From: Duncaniella dubosii
Lineage (GTDB): Bacteria > Bacteroidota > Bacteroidia > Bacteroidales > Muribaculaceae
Assembly (NCBI RefSeq): GCF_004803915.1
Contig: NZ_CP039396.1
Span: 1,736,001-1,800,000, forward strand
Reading direction: 5' to 3'
DNA: 64,000 nt
A program made the translations under genes and the position numbers. Shown piece after piece: positions 1 to 9,059 of this stretch (positions are counted from its first letter, which is position 1; each line of letters opens with the position of its first letter). The notes under the pieces are model-generated. The model was not told where the DNA came from. It saw only the letters and a program-made list of their open reading frames with translations, and ran no database searches.

Positions 1-150
1 TTCGTTTATGATAATGGTTCTCGCGCCTTTAGGTGGAATGTTTATGATTCGTCCGGCAACTGTAATTGAGTCAACCGTTGCGGCTTTCGCGGTGATGGCC
101 GGAGAAATTGTCGCAAACAGGACCATGAAGAGAGGAAATAAACGTGACAT
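1..150 (-). CDS. exported protein, N-terminal part only (runs off the window)
   Basis: The first 50 codons of a minus-strand gene whose remainder lies left of position 1. The start at 150 gives MSRLFPLFMVLFATISPA followed by ITAKAATVDS, a typical Sec signal peptide with a likely cleavage after an Ala-rich c-region. An in-frame ATG 14 codons upstream (192) is also possible; I prefer 150 because an A-rich run precedes it, as is common for Bacteroidetes starts. The visible mature part does not identify a family. It lies 64 bases after the end of the acid-sugar operon and may be a separate unit. Confidence 0.6.
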   Translation of the reverse strand, partial: MSRLFPLFMVLFATISPAITAKAATVDSITVAGRIINIPPKGARTIIINE

Positions 151-213
151 TTTTAAATGTGAGAATATCGAATGATGACGTATATTTGACATCCCAATAT
201 ACGTCATCTGAAA

Positions 214-1290
214 TTATTGTCTGAACAGGTTGCCCCACGGGTAACTGCCGGGTTTCATGGTGACATGAGTCCCGTTGTCGGCCTGCATGCGTATCACTCC
301 GGGGGCGATTTCCTCCGTGATGGTAAATGAATTCCAGCCTAATCTGTTGAGAATGGCAAATGCTGTAGCTCCGCCTTCAATGACCAGCTCGGCAGGGCGG
401 TGGCAGCTGACAAGTGCATGGCTTATCCGCGCCATTGTCTCGCGGAGATAGACTGCTATGTGTTTGCCGGTGCGGTGACGATCGCGGACGGCAATAATCA
501 TTGCGTGGGAGTCATTATAGTCCTTCACGAGCCGGGCAGTCCAGCCGTCGGCGCTTGTCTTTTCGTCGTAGACCTCGGTCGGCATGTAGGATGTGGCGAT
601 TCCGCAGTCAATCGGTTTGCTCTGCGTGCTTCCGCAGATGATGAGGCTGTCGGCAAGATTAAACGCGCACAGACAGTCGGAAGTCTCCCTGCAGGCCGGG
701 AATTTCCGGCGGAGGAAGGCGGTGAACATGTCGGCTGCGCCGGCAAGAAGGATGTCGTCGGCAGCTGTCTCGACGGCCTTTGCGACATCGTTTTCGCTCT
801 CTGCGTCGGCACAGGTGATTTTTTTTTCTTCACACATCGGCAGACGTTCGATGAGCCTCGACGAGAAGGCGGGAAATTCGGGGTCGAATGAAAAGTCGGT
901 CTCGTGGAGGGGCTTCCCGCCGATATAGTAGACTCCGTCACGAATCGTGCGGCCTTTCGACGGGTTGGCAGGTAGATAGAGAGCCTTACGGTAACCGGTG
1001 TTGGCAAGAATGGCTTCAAGCTCTGCGACTACGTGTCCGCGCAGGGCGGAGTCGGTTTTCTTGAAGAGCGAGTCAACCTCTGGCATAGCGCCGAGTGCTC
1101 CGGCAACCCGAGCGCTTCCGGCTGCCGCCTCTTCCTCGGTCATCGAACGGGTATCGGTAGCTATGACGAGCACATCGCAGTCAGATGCGCTTTCTGGCTG
1201 CATGGTCAGTTTTACACGAAGGCCGAGACGGTGGGCTATGCCCGCCATCTCGGCTGCTCCTGTAATGTCGTCGGCAATAACGGCAATCAT
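214..1290 (-). CDS. four-carbon acid sugar kinase family protein (DUF1537, DtnK-like)
   Basis: Cytoplasmic ATP-dependent kinase of the DUF1537 family, which phosphorylates acid sugars such as D-threonate, L-threonate or D-erythronate at C4. The N-terminal substrate domain starts IAVIADDITGAAE (residues 2-14), the family's hallmark, with FKKTDSALRGH near residue 76. The C-terminal nucleotide domain has a glycine-rich LVIEGGATA near 301 and a terminal MKPGSYPWGN. At 358 residues it is shorter than most family members (about 400-430), but both ends look complete. It is the last gene of an operon and starts 10 bases after the PdxA2-type gene, its usual partner: kinase product goes to the 4-phospho-acid dehydrogenase. 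The exact substrate is not visible. Confidence 0.85.
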   Translation of the reverse strand: MIAVIADDITGAAEMAGIAHRLGLRVKLTMQPESASDCDVLVIATDTRSMTEEEAAAGSARVAGALGAMPEVDSLFKKTDSALRGHVVAELEAILANTGYRKALYLPANPSKGRTIRDGVYYIGGKPLHETDFSFDPEFPAFSSRLIERLPMCEEKKITCADAESENDVAKAVETAADDILLAGAADMFTAFLRRKFPACRETSDCLCAFNLADSLIICGSTQSKPIDCGIATSYMPTEVYDEKTSADGWTARLVKDYNDSHAMIIAVRDRHRTGKHIAVYLRETMARISHALVSCHRPAELVIEGGATAFAILNRLGWNSFTITEEIAPGVIRMQADNGTHVTMKPGSYPWGNLFRQ

Positions 1291-1300
1291 TGCTGATTAT

Positions 1301-2338
1301 TTATTCCTTTACACCTAAACGATATTTGGCCATGCGGGTCGCATAGTCGATGCTGAGCACCATAGCGTCGTCGCTTGCGAGCCCTTTCCCGGCGACGTCG
1401 AAGGCTGTGCCGTGGTCGACGCTGACGCGGATAATCGGCAGGCCGAGGGTGATGTTGACACCGTTGGCGCTTTCCATTTTGCCGGTTTCCTTGTTCCAGT
1501 TGAAAGCGCAGACTTTGAGTGGGATATGGCCCTGATCGTGATACATCGCCACACAGCCGTCATATTTGCCGCATTTTGCTTTGGCGAAAATAGAGTCGGG
1601 AGGCACAGGTCCGTCGACATTGAATCCACGCGATTTCAGCTCTTCAATAGCCGGGATGATTTCCTCGGCTTCTTCGAAGCCAAACATCCCGTTTTCGCTG
1701 CTGTGGGGGTTGAGACCAGCGATGCCGATGTGTGGATTCTCGATTCCGAATTGCTTGCAGGCATCAGAAATAAGTTCGGACACTTCGATGATACGTGCTT
1801 TTTTCACGAGGTCGCATGCCTTGCGCAGAGGGACATGGGTCGATACGTGGATCACACGGATATTCTCGTCAGCAAGCATCATGGCATACTTTTTGGTATT
1901 GGTGAAAGTTGCATAGAGTTCCGTGTGGCCGTCGTAGTGGTGACCGGCAAGGTTAAGAGCCTCTTTGTTGAGCGGTGCTGTGACAGTTCCGTCAACTTCG
2001 TTGGCCATTGCAAGCTCGATGGCTTTTTTGATGCTGACGAATGCCGCATTGCCACATTGTGGCTGCACTTCTCCGAATTTGAACGTGCTCATGTCGACGC
2101 AGTGAAGATCGAATACGTCGATAGTGCCGTATTCGAATCTTGCGTCGCTTACTTTGTCGACTGCGTTGATTTTGAAGTCGAATCCGAGAAGTTTTACAGC
2201 CTCTTCCATCACAGCGGCGTCGCCTGTGACAATAGGACGGCATTTTTCGTATGTCTCCTTATGGCTGAGGGCGCGCACGACGATTTCCGGCCCGATGCCG
2301 GCGGGGTCGCCCATAGTTATAGCTAAAATCGGCTTCAT
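1301..2338 (-). CDS. pdxA2: PdxA2-type 4-phospho-acid sugar dehydrogenase
   Basis: NAD-dependent dehydrogenase of the PdxA family, 345 residues. It opens with ILAITMGDPAGIGPEI (4-19). Metal-ligand histidines lie in NLAGHHYDGHTE (about residue 130-141) and in the MYHDQGHIPLKV segment (about 265); a glycine-rich region before HGTAFDVAGKG closes the fold. PdxA itself makes pyridoxine precursor, but copies paired with a DUF1537 kinase oxidise 4-phospho-D-threonate or -erythronate and decarboxylate it to dihydroxyacetone phosphate. The pairing here (kinase 10 bases downstream, alcohol dehydrogenase 2 bases upstream) supports the catabolic subfamily. Function is inferred from the family and neighbours. 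Confidence 0.85.
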   Translation of the reverse strand: MKPILAITMGDPAGIGPEIVVRALSHKETYEKCRPIVTGDAAVMEEAVKLLGFDFKINAVDKVSDARFEYGTIDVFDLHCVDMSTFKFGEVQPQCGNAAFVSIKKAIELAMANEVDGTVTAPLNKEALNLAGHHYDGHTELYATFTNTKKYAMMLADENIRVIHVSTHVPLRKACDLVKKARIIEVSELISDACKQFGIENPHIGIAGLNPHSSENGMFGFEEAEEIIPAIEELKSRGFNVDGPVPPDSIFAKAKCGKYDGCVAMYHDQGHIPLKVCAFNWNKETGKMESANGVNITLGLPIIRVSVDHGTAFDVAGKGLASDDAMVLSIDYATRMAKYRLGVKE

Positions 2339-2340
2339 GA

Positions 2341-3486
2341 TCAGTAGAGTGAGATATAGATGTCCTTTGCATCCTGTTCGGTTACTTCGCGTGGATTGTT
2401 TTTCAACAGACGCTGTACTTCCATAGCTGCTTTTGCCATTCGGTCAACGGCGCTTTGCGGGATGTTGAGTTCCGACAGCTTCTGTGGTATTCCGACCGCT
2501 TTTGACAATTCATAGATGAAATCAACTCCGTTCTGAGCTGTCTCGTCGTCATCCTTGCCTTCCGGCGCGCCACAGGCAATAGCGACTTCGGCATACTTTT
2601 TCAGGTTTGCGGAACGGTTGAACTTCATCACCGACGGGAGAAGTATGGCGTTCGACAGTCCGTGTGGAATATGGAATTCGCCACCGAGCGGATAGCTGAG
2701 CGCATGGACTGCGGCGGTGTTGACCGGACCGAGTACGAGACCTCCGTAAAGCGAGCCGAGAGCAAGCGCCTCGCGGGCTTCGACATCGTTGCCGTCTTTG
2801 ACCGCGCGGAGCAGATTGGCTGCAATGAGTCTGATGCCTTGAAGCGCATAGATGTCGGCAGCCGGGTGTGCGAATTTATTTGTGTAGGCCTCAATACAAT
2901 GTGTCAAGGCATCCATTCCAGTATCGGCTGTGACCTTTGAAGGAACAGTCATGGTGAGCTTTGGATCGACGTATGCGGCATCGGCGAGAAGATATTCGCT
3001 TACGATGCCTTTTTTGAGTTTGTCGCGCTCGTCAAGAAGGATGGCATTGGGTGAGACTTCGCTGCCCGTTCCGGCTGTGGTAGGCAGACATGCAAGCCAG
3101 AGACCTTTCTTCTTTATAAAGCCTGTCCCGAAGCAGTCTTCCGCAAGCTGGTCGCTGTCGGTGAATGCGGCCACGAGCTTTGCAACGTCAAGGACAGAGC
3201 CTCCGCCGATTCCGACAACGCTGTCAGCTCCGAATTCACGGGCGAGCCGGAGGATAGCGTTGAAATCGTTCAGCGAAGGTTCGGCGAGTATATTCTGGAA
3301 TACTTCCACGCTGACACCGTTCTCTTTAAGCTGTGACAGAGTCGGTTCGATAAGAGGTATGATAGGAGGTGCGGTCAGCACGAAGAGGCGTTTGTGGCCA
3401 AGTTTCAGATAATCTTCAACAAATTTTTGAATGCAGTCAGAGCCGAATACTATTTTCTGTGGCTGCAAAAGTGTGATTGGTTTCAT
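2341..3486 (-). CDS. iron-containing alcohol dehydrogenase
   Basis: Group III metal-dependent alcohol dehydrogenase, 381 residues from the start MKPITLLQPQKIVFGS. The start at 3486 is chosen over an upstream in-frame start at 3555 because the latter would overlap the symporter gene by 50 bases. NAD-binding GIGGGSVLDVAK (about 92-103) and metal ligands in DALTHCIEAYTNKFAHPAAD (about 192-211) and IPHGLSNAILLP (about 261) are visible. Members reduce small aldehydes such as lactaldehyde or glycolaldehyde. In this operon it may dispose of an aldehyde released by the DapA-family lyase; the substrate is unknown. It ends two bases before the pdxA2-type start. Confidence 0.85.
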   Translation of the reverse strand: MKPITLLQPQKIVFGSDCIQKFVEDYLKLGHKRLFVLTAPPIIPLIEPTLSQLKENGVSVEVFQNILAEPSLNDFNAILRLAREFGADSVVGIGGGSVLDVAKLVAAFTDSDQLAEDCFGTGFIKKKGLWLACLPTTAGTGSEVSPNAILLDERDKLKKGIVSEYLLADAAYVDPKLTMTVPSKVTADTGMDALTHCIEAYTNKFAHPAADIYALQGIRLIAANLLRAVKDGNDVEAREALALGSLYGGLVLGPVNTAAVHALSYPLGGEFHIPHGLSNAILLPSVMKFNRSANLKKYAEVAIACGAPEGKDDDETAQNGVDFIYELSKAVGIPQKLSELNIPQSAVDRMAKAAMEVQRLLKNNPREVTEQDAKDIYISLY

Positions 3487-3505
3487 ATCTATATATAGTG
3501 ATTGT

Positions 3506-5095
3506 TTATAGAGTTGGTTCGACATCGAGCTGGGTCTGCTTTTTCTTTTCTTCAAGATAGCCGTAGATGGTCAGCTCCTTGTCGGCCAGCGGTGCTGCGA
3601 ACAGGTAGCTTGCAAGATAGCCTACGACGAGCACGATGATGTGACTGTAGACTCCAAGCATGTATTTATGATGTGTGAAATTCCACGATCCGAGATCGAG
3701 AATTGTTTCCTTGACACCTGTGCCGTGTATGTCGACTTTTGTCGATGTCAGAACTGCGTATGCCGTGAAAATTACGGCGGCGGCGATGCCGACATAAAGT
3801 CCCTGTTTGTTGGCACGACGACTGAACAGCCCGAGCAGGAAGATGCCGACTATGCCTGCCGAGAATATGGCGTAGAGCGAGAATAATGCTCCGAGCACAC
3901 CCTCTCCGCCCCACGAGATATAAAGGATGGCCACACCGACCGCGCCGATGCCTGAAAGCACTACCATAGCGCGTCCGAAGCGAAGCTGCTGTCTGTCGGT
4001 CACATTCTTCTTGAAACGGACATAGTAGTCCTGCACGGCGATTGCCGAAAGACAGTTGAGGTCTGTGTCGAGGCTTGAGATTGCGGCGGCGGCAAGGGCT
4101 GCGATAATGAGCCCGCGGATGCCGACAGGAAGTTCATTGCTTATGAAGTAGGGGAAGACTTCGTCGCCTTTTATACCGTCGGGCAGAGCCGGTGCGCCGG
4201 TTGAGTGGTAGTATGCGAACAGACATGTGCCGATAAACATGAACATGGCCCAGATGGGTACGCTCATGAGCACACCTATATAAGCCGCCTTTTTCGCGTC
4301 ACTATCGTTTTTGGCTGCGAGATAACGCTGCACGATTGTCTGGTCTGTGCCATATTTCTGAAGGGCATAGAAAATGCCGTTGAGAACCATCACGATGAAG
4401 GTAAGTTGTGTAAGATCCCAGTCGTATGGCCCGACATCAATTTTATTGTATTCATTTGCTATGCGTATGACTTCTCCCGGACCTCCTTCCGGTAGGAAGA
4501 GCAGCAGCACTACACAGATGAGTCCTCCGCCTATGAGCAGGCCTCCCTGAGCCACGTCCATCCATACGATTGCTTCCATACCCCCAAGGAGGGTGAGAAT
4601 GATGATGGTTACTCCGAGTATGAGGACGATTGCGTAGATATTGATGTCAAGGAAGGTCGAGAGTGCCATGGAGACGAGGAAGAAGACTGTGCCGGCCTTG
4701 GAAAAATGTCCGAGAGTGAATGCAAATGAACTATACATTCGCGCGAACAATCCGAAACGGCGTTCGAAATATTCGTAGGTCGACAGGCGTACGACTTTTC
4801 TGAACAGGGGGACAATTATCCCGATAAGGGCAAGTAGGACGAGCGGCACCATCAGTCCCTGTACGAGCAGAATCCAGTTGTCGGCATAAGCTGCGCCGGG
4901 ATAGGCAAGGAAAGTTACGCTTGATATGAGCGTAGCGAATATCGACATGCCGACAGCCCACGCCGGAATTTTACCGCCGGCGGCAAAATATGTGCTTGTG
5001 TCTTTCTGACGGCGGGCAAAGTAGGCACCGACTCCGATCGCCGCTGCTACTGAGCACAGGACAATCGCATAGTCAATCCAGTGGATGTCGTTCAT
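3506..5095 (-). CDS. sodium/solute symporter (SSS family)
   Basis: Inner-membrane transporter of 529 residues with about 13 predicted hydrophobic helices, beginning IDYAIVLCSVAAAIGVGAYF. Family signs include GGKIPAWAVGMSIFATLISS (about 41-60), a YEYFERRFG segment near 110 and SSLDTDLNCLSAIAVQDYY (about 320). The SSS family imports sugars, sialic acids or carboxylates with sodium. It overlaps the upstream lyase gene by 4 bases, so it is translationally coupled in the acid-sugar operon and presumably brings in the pathway's substrate. Which solute cannot be read from sequence. Confidence 0.88.
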   Translation of the reverse strand: MNDIHWIDYAIVLCSVAAAIGVGAYFARRQKDTSTYFAAGGKIPAWAVGMSIFATLISSVTFLAYPGAAYADNWILLVQGLMVPLVLLALIGIIVPLFRKVVRLSTYEYFERRFGLFARMYSSFAFTLGHFSKAGTVFFLVSMALSTFLDINIYAIVLILGVTIIILTLLGGMEAIVWMDVAQGGLLIGGGLICVVLLLFLPEGGPGEVIRIANEYNKIDVGPYDWDLTQLTFIVMVLNGIFYALQKYGTDQTIVQRYLAAKNDSDAKKAAYIGVLMSVPIWAMFMFIGTCLFAYYHSTGAPALPDGIKGDEVFPYFISNELPVGIRGLIIAALAAAAISSLDTDLNCLSAIAVQDYYVRFKKNVTDRQQLRFGRAMVVLSGIGAVGVAILYISWGGEGVLGALFSLYAIFSAGIVGIFLLGLFSRRANKQGLYVGIAAAVIFTAYAVLTSTKVDIHGTGVKETILDLGSWNFTHHKYMLGVYSHIIVLVVGYLASYLFAAPLADKELTIYGYLEEKKKQTQLDVEPTL

Positions 5096-5976
5096 AATTT
5101 CGCGATTATGGCTTGTTCTTCGTCAGATGAAAGTCTTGTCAGTGGCATAAGCATCCACGGTTCGCAGAGACCTTTGGTCTGCATCATCACTTTGAGTGCG
5201 CTGAGCGACTGGCCGAGAGTGCGTCCTGCCTGATAGATTTTTGCAATCTCGTTTGTTTCGTCCTGCAGACGGTTGGCTGTGTCCATGTCTCCATTGACGG
5301 CTGCCTCATAGAGCTGGTTGAACATTTCAGGGACATAGTTGCCTGTGCTCGGGACAATGCCGTCGCCACCGAGTGACAGAGAATATGCCGACTGTGCGGC
5401 CCATCCGCAGAAATATGCGAAGTCTTCGCGGTCTTTGGAGATAGCGATACATTGCTTCATGCGTTCAAGATCGCGTTCGGAATCTTTCAGGCCGACGATG
5501 TTGGGATGGTCGGCGAGGCGCTTGACGACATCGACAGGGATTGTCATGTGGGTTGTCGCGAGAATATTGTAGAGCATAAGCGGGCCCGAGATATTGTCGG
5601 CAAGCGATTTATAATAGCCATACATCTGTTCCTCGGTGAGAGAGTAGTAGGAGGGGAGGGTTGCAACTATAACGTCTGCTCCTGCTTTCATATAGGCTTC
5701 AGCCTGTGACAGCTGTTCGGAGAAGCAGTTGCCTGTAAGTCCGGCATAGATCAGGATGCGTCCTTTAGCAGCTTTTACGGCTGTCTCGACGAGGAGCAGT
5801 CCGTCGGCGGCTGAGACGCTGTTGCCTTCGCCTGTTGTTCCCATGAGGAGCGGGGCAACATTGTTGGCGGCAAAAAATTCGATTATTCTTTCAACGGCAG
5901 GGGTATCGAGTTTCCCTGTTTCTGTGACAGGAGTCACCATAGGCACTACAACGCCACGGTAGTTACAATTTTTCAT
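5092..5976 (-). CDS. dihydrodipicolinate synthase / N-acetylneuraminate lyase family protein
   Basis: A class I aldolase or dehydratase of the DapA/NanA family, 294 residues, first gene of the operon. Visible residues: GVVVPMVTPV near the N-terminus, the GTTGEG motif (about 46-51), tyrosine in LMLYNI (about 135) and the Schiff-base lysine in IVGLKDS (about 160-166). Family members cleave or dehydrate 2-keto-3-deoxy acids to pyruvate plus an aldehyde. It is probably not the lysine-pathway DapA, because it is clustered with a transporter and acid-sugar enzymes. Paired with the downstream alcohol dehydrogenase it could split a keto-deoxy acid and reduce the aldehyde. Confidence 0.82.
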   Translation of the reverse strand: MKNCNYRGVVVPMVTPVTETGKLDTPAVERIIEFFAANNVAPLLMGTTGEGNSVSAADGLLLVETAVKAAKGRILIYAGLTGNCFSEQLSQAEAYMKAGADVIVATLPSYYSLTEEQMYGYYKSLADNISGPLMLYNILATTHMTIPVDVVKRLADHPNIVGLKDSERDLERMKQCIAISKDREDFAYFCGWAAQSAYSLSLGGDGIVPSTGNYVPEMFNQLYEAAVNGDMDTANRLQDETNEIAKIYQAGRTLGQSLSALKVMMQTKGLCEPWMLMPLTRLSSDEEQAIIAKL

Positions 5977-6211
5977 AAGGTTGTTATGTTTTAGATTTTA
6001 GGATTCCGATAGTTAACGTGATTGCCGTAGGTCAGGTCAAAAAAAAGCTTGCCGGCTATCTGTGATGAAGTGTGTGGAACAATATATGGCAAATGTAGTA
6101 AAAAAGATTGAGCCATGAAACTATTTGAGCCTCAAAATTTCATGAATTCTTTACGGGTGTAGCTGACGCATGGTAAAATACAATATCCCCCTGTGGAATG
6201 ATAGGCTGAAT

Positions 6212-6245
6212 AAACAAAAAACTCACCGCTCATTGAGCGGTGAGT
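6212..6245 (-). terminator. rho-independent terminator of tRNA-Glu
   Basis: A perfect 12-bp hairpin (arm ACTCACCGCTCA) followed on the minus strand by a run of T, just 6 bases past the 3' end of the left tRNA-Glu. Confidence 0.9.
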
Positions 6246-6250
6246 CCGGG

Positions 6251-6322
6251 TAGCCCATAGGAGAATCGAACTCCTCTTTCAAGAATGAAAATCTTGCGTC
6301 CTAGCCGATAGACGAATGGGCC
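6251..6322 (-). tRNA. tRNA-Glu (TTC)
   Basis: Minus-strand cloverleaf of 72 nt. The acceptor stem is GGCCCAT pairing with ATGGGCT, and the anticodon loop carries TTC in GATTTTCATTC. The T-arm GAGGAGTTCGATTCTCC is canonical. The 3' CCA is not encoded. It lies after rpsT, is identical to the second copy at 6672-6743, and has its own terminator. Confidence 0.95.
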
Positions 6323-6373
6323 GTTCCTTAACCAAGATAGCTTGTCGGGAAAATCTTCAAGAAGCCTTTCGGA

Positions 6374-6631
6374 TTAAGCGGCGAGCTTTGCGATGTGATG
6401 AGCAAGCTTGCTCTTAAGGTTTGCGGCTTTGTTCTTAGAGATTGACTTCTTAGATGCAAGACGGTCAAGCATAGCGCTCACTTTGCGGTAAGCTGCTTCA
6501 GCTTCAGCCTTGTCAGTAAGTTTGCGAAGATTGCGCACAGCGTTGCGGGCAGTCTTTGCGTAGTAGCGGTTGCGAAGTCTGCGTGATTCGGTTTGACGAA
6601 TTCTCTTAAGTGATGATTTGTGATTTGCCAT
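6374..6631 (-). CDS. rpsT: 30S ribosomal protein S20
   Basis: 85-residue basic, all-helical ribosomal protein that binds the 5' domain of 16S rRNA early in 30S assembly. It starts [15 protein letters not shown], the S20 signature, and ends in an Ala/Lys-rich helix ([10 protein letters not shown]). The usual family length is 83-90. It sits between two identical tRNA-Glu genes, in the same direction, so the three are probably co-transcribed or closely linked. Confidence 0.97.
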   Translation of the reverse strand: MANHKSSLKRIRQTESRRLRNRYYAKTARNAVRNLRKLTDKAEAEAAYRKVSAMLDRLASKKSISKNKAANLKSKLAHHIAKLAA

Positions 6632-6671
6632 CGGTTAATTAATTCTTTGTTTCTTGATTAAGTCTTGTTAG

Positions 6672-6743
6672 TAGCCCATAGGAGAATCGAACTCCTCTTT
6701 CAAGAATGAAAATCTTGCGTCCTAGCCGATAGACGAATGGGCC
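6672..6743 (-). tRNA. tRNA-Glu (TTC), second identical copy
   Basis: Same 72-nt sequence as the copy at 6251-6322, with anticodon TTC. It lies 40 bases upstream of rpsT on the same strand. Identity over the full gene suggests a recent duplication or concerted maintenance. Confidence 0.95.
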
Positions 6744-7121
6744 TTCCCAAAAGCGATTGCAAAGTTACGCACTAAGTTTTAATCAAGCAAATTTTTTAAG
6801 ATATTTTTAGAATTTAACTTGAAAAAATATCGTGATAGGCATTGGAATCGTCTATATACCTTAATTATATAAGATGATTTTATGGTTTTAGGATCGTTTG
6901 TAGCTTCAATCTGACAGCCGTTTTATTGATTTGTGAAGTTTCATGAAATTAAACATTCGATGTTAAAAATATATTGTTTGAAAAATATTATTGCGATTTT
7001 ATTTGAACAATGTGCAAAAAAAGAATAATTTTGCAAAAAAGTGTAAACATAGTATTCCCGATTATATCGTAGAATCGATGCCTTCAATAACCTTTTATTA
7101 TCACGTAACAAATAAACAGTA
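6744..7121. other. AT-rich divergent intergenic region
   Basis: 378 bases with no credible gene, between the minus-strand tRNA-Glu/rpsT unit and the plus-strand outer-membrane protein. It must hold promoters for both. Very A/T-rich blocks near 6960-7040 with TTTG elements are consistent with Bacteroidetes sigma-70-type promoters, but I do not see one clear TTTG-N20-TAnnTTTG match. Confidence 0.5.
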
Positions 7122-7895
7122 ATGATGAAAAAATTATTAGTTGCTTTTGTGCTTGGTCTTGCTGCTTTCGGCACGACTATTTCTGCGGCTGACAATTGCT
7201 GCATGGCTCCGGCTCCTGTTCCCGGAGTGAAGTCGACTTTAGGAGTTTTCAACCATCTTGGCCTTGGTGTCGGAGTCGGAACCAACGGTATAAGCGTTGA
7301 GGCCGCGACTCCTATTACACGTTTCCTTGCGCTGCGCGCAGGTGTGCATTTCATGCCTGATTTTAAATTTGGCACGGATGTTGATGCGTATTACAATCAT
7401 CCGGTGACAGGAGAATCGGTGAGTGAGACTATTGATGTTGACTGTGGGCTTGGACGTACACAGGGTTCGGTGATTCTTAATGTGTATCCCATACCTTCAA
7501 GTTCGTTTTTTATCGCCGCCGGTGCTTATTTCAGCGGAGACAAGCTTATCAAAATTAAAGGTCACAGCGATGCAATGATGAATTACGGCGGTATGATTGA
7601 GGTCGGTGACTACAACATTCCTGTCGATAAAAACGGTGATGTGCGCGGTGGTCTTAAAGTGAAAGGTTTCCGTCCTTATCTTGGTCTTGGCTGGGGACGT
7701 TCGATACCAAAGCGTCTGTTGAGCTTTAATTTTGAACTCGGTGTGCAGTTTGAAGGCAAGCCCGAGGTTTATTCTGAGACCGGCGACCTCAAGGAAATTA
7801 CCGAAAATGAGGCTGCCAATGATTTTCAGGATATCATAAAGCACCTCAAGCTTTATCCGAATCTTACTTTCCGTCTCAGCGGTAAGATATTCTAA
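7122..7895 (+). CDS. outer-membrane beta-barrel protein
   Basis: 257-residue exported protein. The start MMKKLLVAFVLGLAAFGTTI leads to SAA, a signal peptide with cleavage near residue 22-24. The mature part alternates short polar/hydrophobic strands rich in Gly and aromatic residues (VGVGTNGISVEA, LALRAGVHFMPDF, GFRPYLGLGWGR) and ends in LTFRLSGKIF, a C-terminal phenylalanine strand typical of outer-membrane barrels. I do not recognise a specific family. It lies 15 bases upstream of recO, so the two may be co-transcribed. Confidence 0.75.
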   Translation: MMKKLLVAFVLGLAAFGTTISAADNCCMAPAPVPGVKSTLGVFNHLGLGVGVGTNGISVEAATPITRFLALRAGVHFMPDFKFGTDVDAYYNHPVTGESVSETIDVDCGLGRTQGSVILNVYPIPSSSFFIAAGAYFSGDKLIKIKGHSDAMMNYGGMIEVGDYNIPVDKNGDVRGGLKVKGFRPYLGLGWGRSIPKRLLSFNFELGVQFEGKPEVYSETGDLKEITENEAANDFQDIIKHLKLYPNLTFRLSGKIF

Positions 7896-7910
7896 AGCCA
7901 CGGAGAGGAT

Positions 7911-8629
7911 ATGAATCTTCACCTTGTGGCATTAAGAACCACAAAGTACAGCGACACTCAGACCATACTTACGGCCTATAGCCGTGAATTGGGCCGGGTG
8001 TCGCTTGCTATGCCTGCGGGAAGGGTAAGTCCTCAGCGAGAATGAAGGCGCTTGCCATGCCGTTGAGCGTCATCGAATGCGTCAGTGAGCCTCGACCCGG
8101 ACGTGAGATTTTGTCTATGCGTCAGGTGCAGCAAGGCGTGGCACTCAAGTCGTTGCATTCCGATCCCATAAAGCAGATGATAGCCATGTTTCTGTCAGAA
8201 GTGCTTGCAGTGACGCTTCAGGGTGGCGACCCGGACGAAGCTATGTTTGATTTCCTTGTCGCCTGCATTGAAGTTCTTGATAAAGCCGATGCGGCCGGGA
8301 CTGCAAATTTCCATATATGCTTCCTTTTTAATCTCGCGCGTCATCTCGGCATAGAGCCGGATGCGTCGACGTATGCGGAAGGTTCCGTCTTTGACATGGC
8401 CGACGGGCGTTGGCGGCGCTCAATGCCTCTGCATAGAAATTTCCTTGCCACCGCAGACTCGGAGATTGCCTATCGTCTGTCGCGCATGACATTTTCAAAT
8501 ATGCACCGTTTCCGCTTTAACCGTAGGGAACGAAATGCTATAGTTGACGGCATTCTCGGATATTATTCGCTTCACTATGTGTCGATGCGTCATCTGCGTT
8601 CGCTTGATATACTCAGGATGATGCTGTAA
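7911..8629 (+). pseudogene. recO: recO, DNA repair protein, frameshifted as read
   Basis: RecO helps RecF/RecR load RecA at gaps. The reading from 7911 (MNLHLVALRTTKYSDTQTI) has the RecO OB-fold start but stops after 44 codons. The rest continues in another frame from KSSARMKALAMPLSVIECV to the terminal LRSLDILRMML. One extra G in the GGG at 8023-8025 would restore a single protein of about 239 residues, the normal size in Bacteroidales. Either a real frameshift or a missing base in the assembly; other genes in this window show the same type of loss. The promoter is probably shared with the upstream barrel gene. Confidence 0.85.
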
Positions 8630-8643
8630 GAATCTCTCAAAGC

Positions 8644-8823
8644 CTATCGTCCGGATATTCTCGGCAAAGAGGCCATGCGTTCATGCCTGAGCGATTCAAG
8701 CGCTCTGCGATGGGCGCGATATGTTATGTAGCGGTTGATTAACAGCCCGGTTATTGTGACGATTATTACGAGCAGGACAATTCCGAGCCATAAGAGGAGG
8801 GTGCGTTCGTCAAGTGGTGCCAT
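8644..8823 (-). CDS. small single-pass membrane protein
   Basis: A 59-residue reading frame, MAPLDERTLLLWLGIVLLVI then IVTITGLLINRYITYRAHRR, convergent with recO. It has an acidic N-terminus, one clear membrane helix (about residues 9-29) and a basic, arginine-rich cytoplasmic tail. The positive-inside pattern and balanced codon use support a real gene. It matches no family I recognise. Confidence 0.5.
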   Translation of the reverse strand: MAPLDERTLLLWLGIVLLVIIVTITGLLINRYITYRAHRRALESLRHERMASLPRISGR

Positions 8824-9059
8824 AGTGAAGGGTGTTTTTAAGGATATGGATATTTGGGTTTCTGAAGAGATATTATTAAAACATCATTGGTGTTTTTTAG
8901 GTTTACAGAGACCTGATGAAAATTAAGCATATTCTGATGCCGGTTCACATAATACATGGATAATGCTTTTCGGTCGATTGAGCTTGCTTTGTGACGCAGA
9001 GTTTTCAGATATGGGTGGAAAGAAGGCTAAATCTCTGTATTAAACCTTGTTTAGATGAC

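Noticed and set aside
1412..2326. Long open frame on the plus strand across the PdxA2-type gene
   Set aside because: It lies opposite a gene with full family motifs; its composition (His/Cys/Phe-rich) is that of an antisense shadow.
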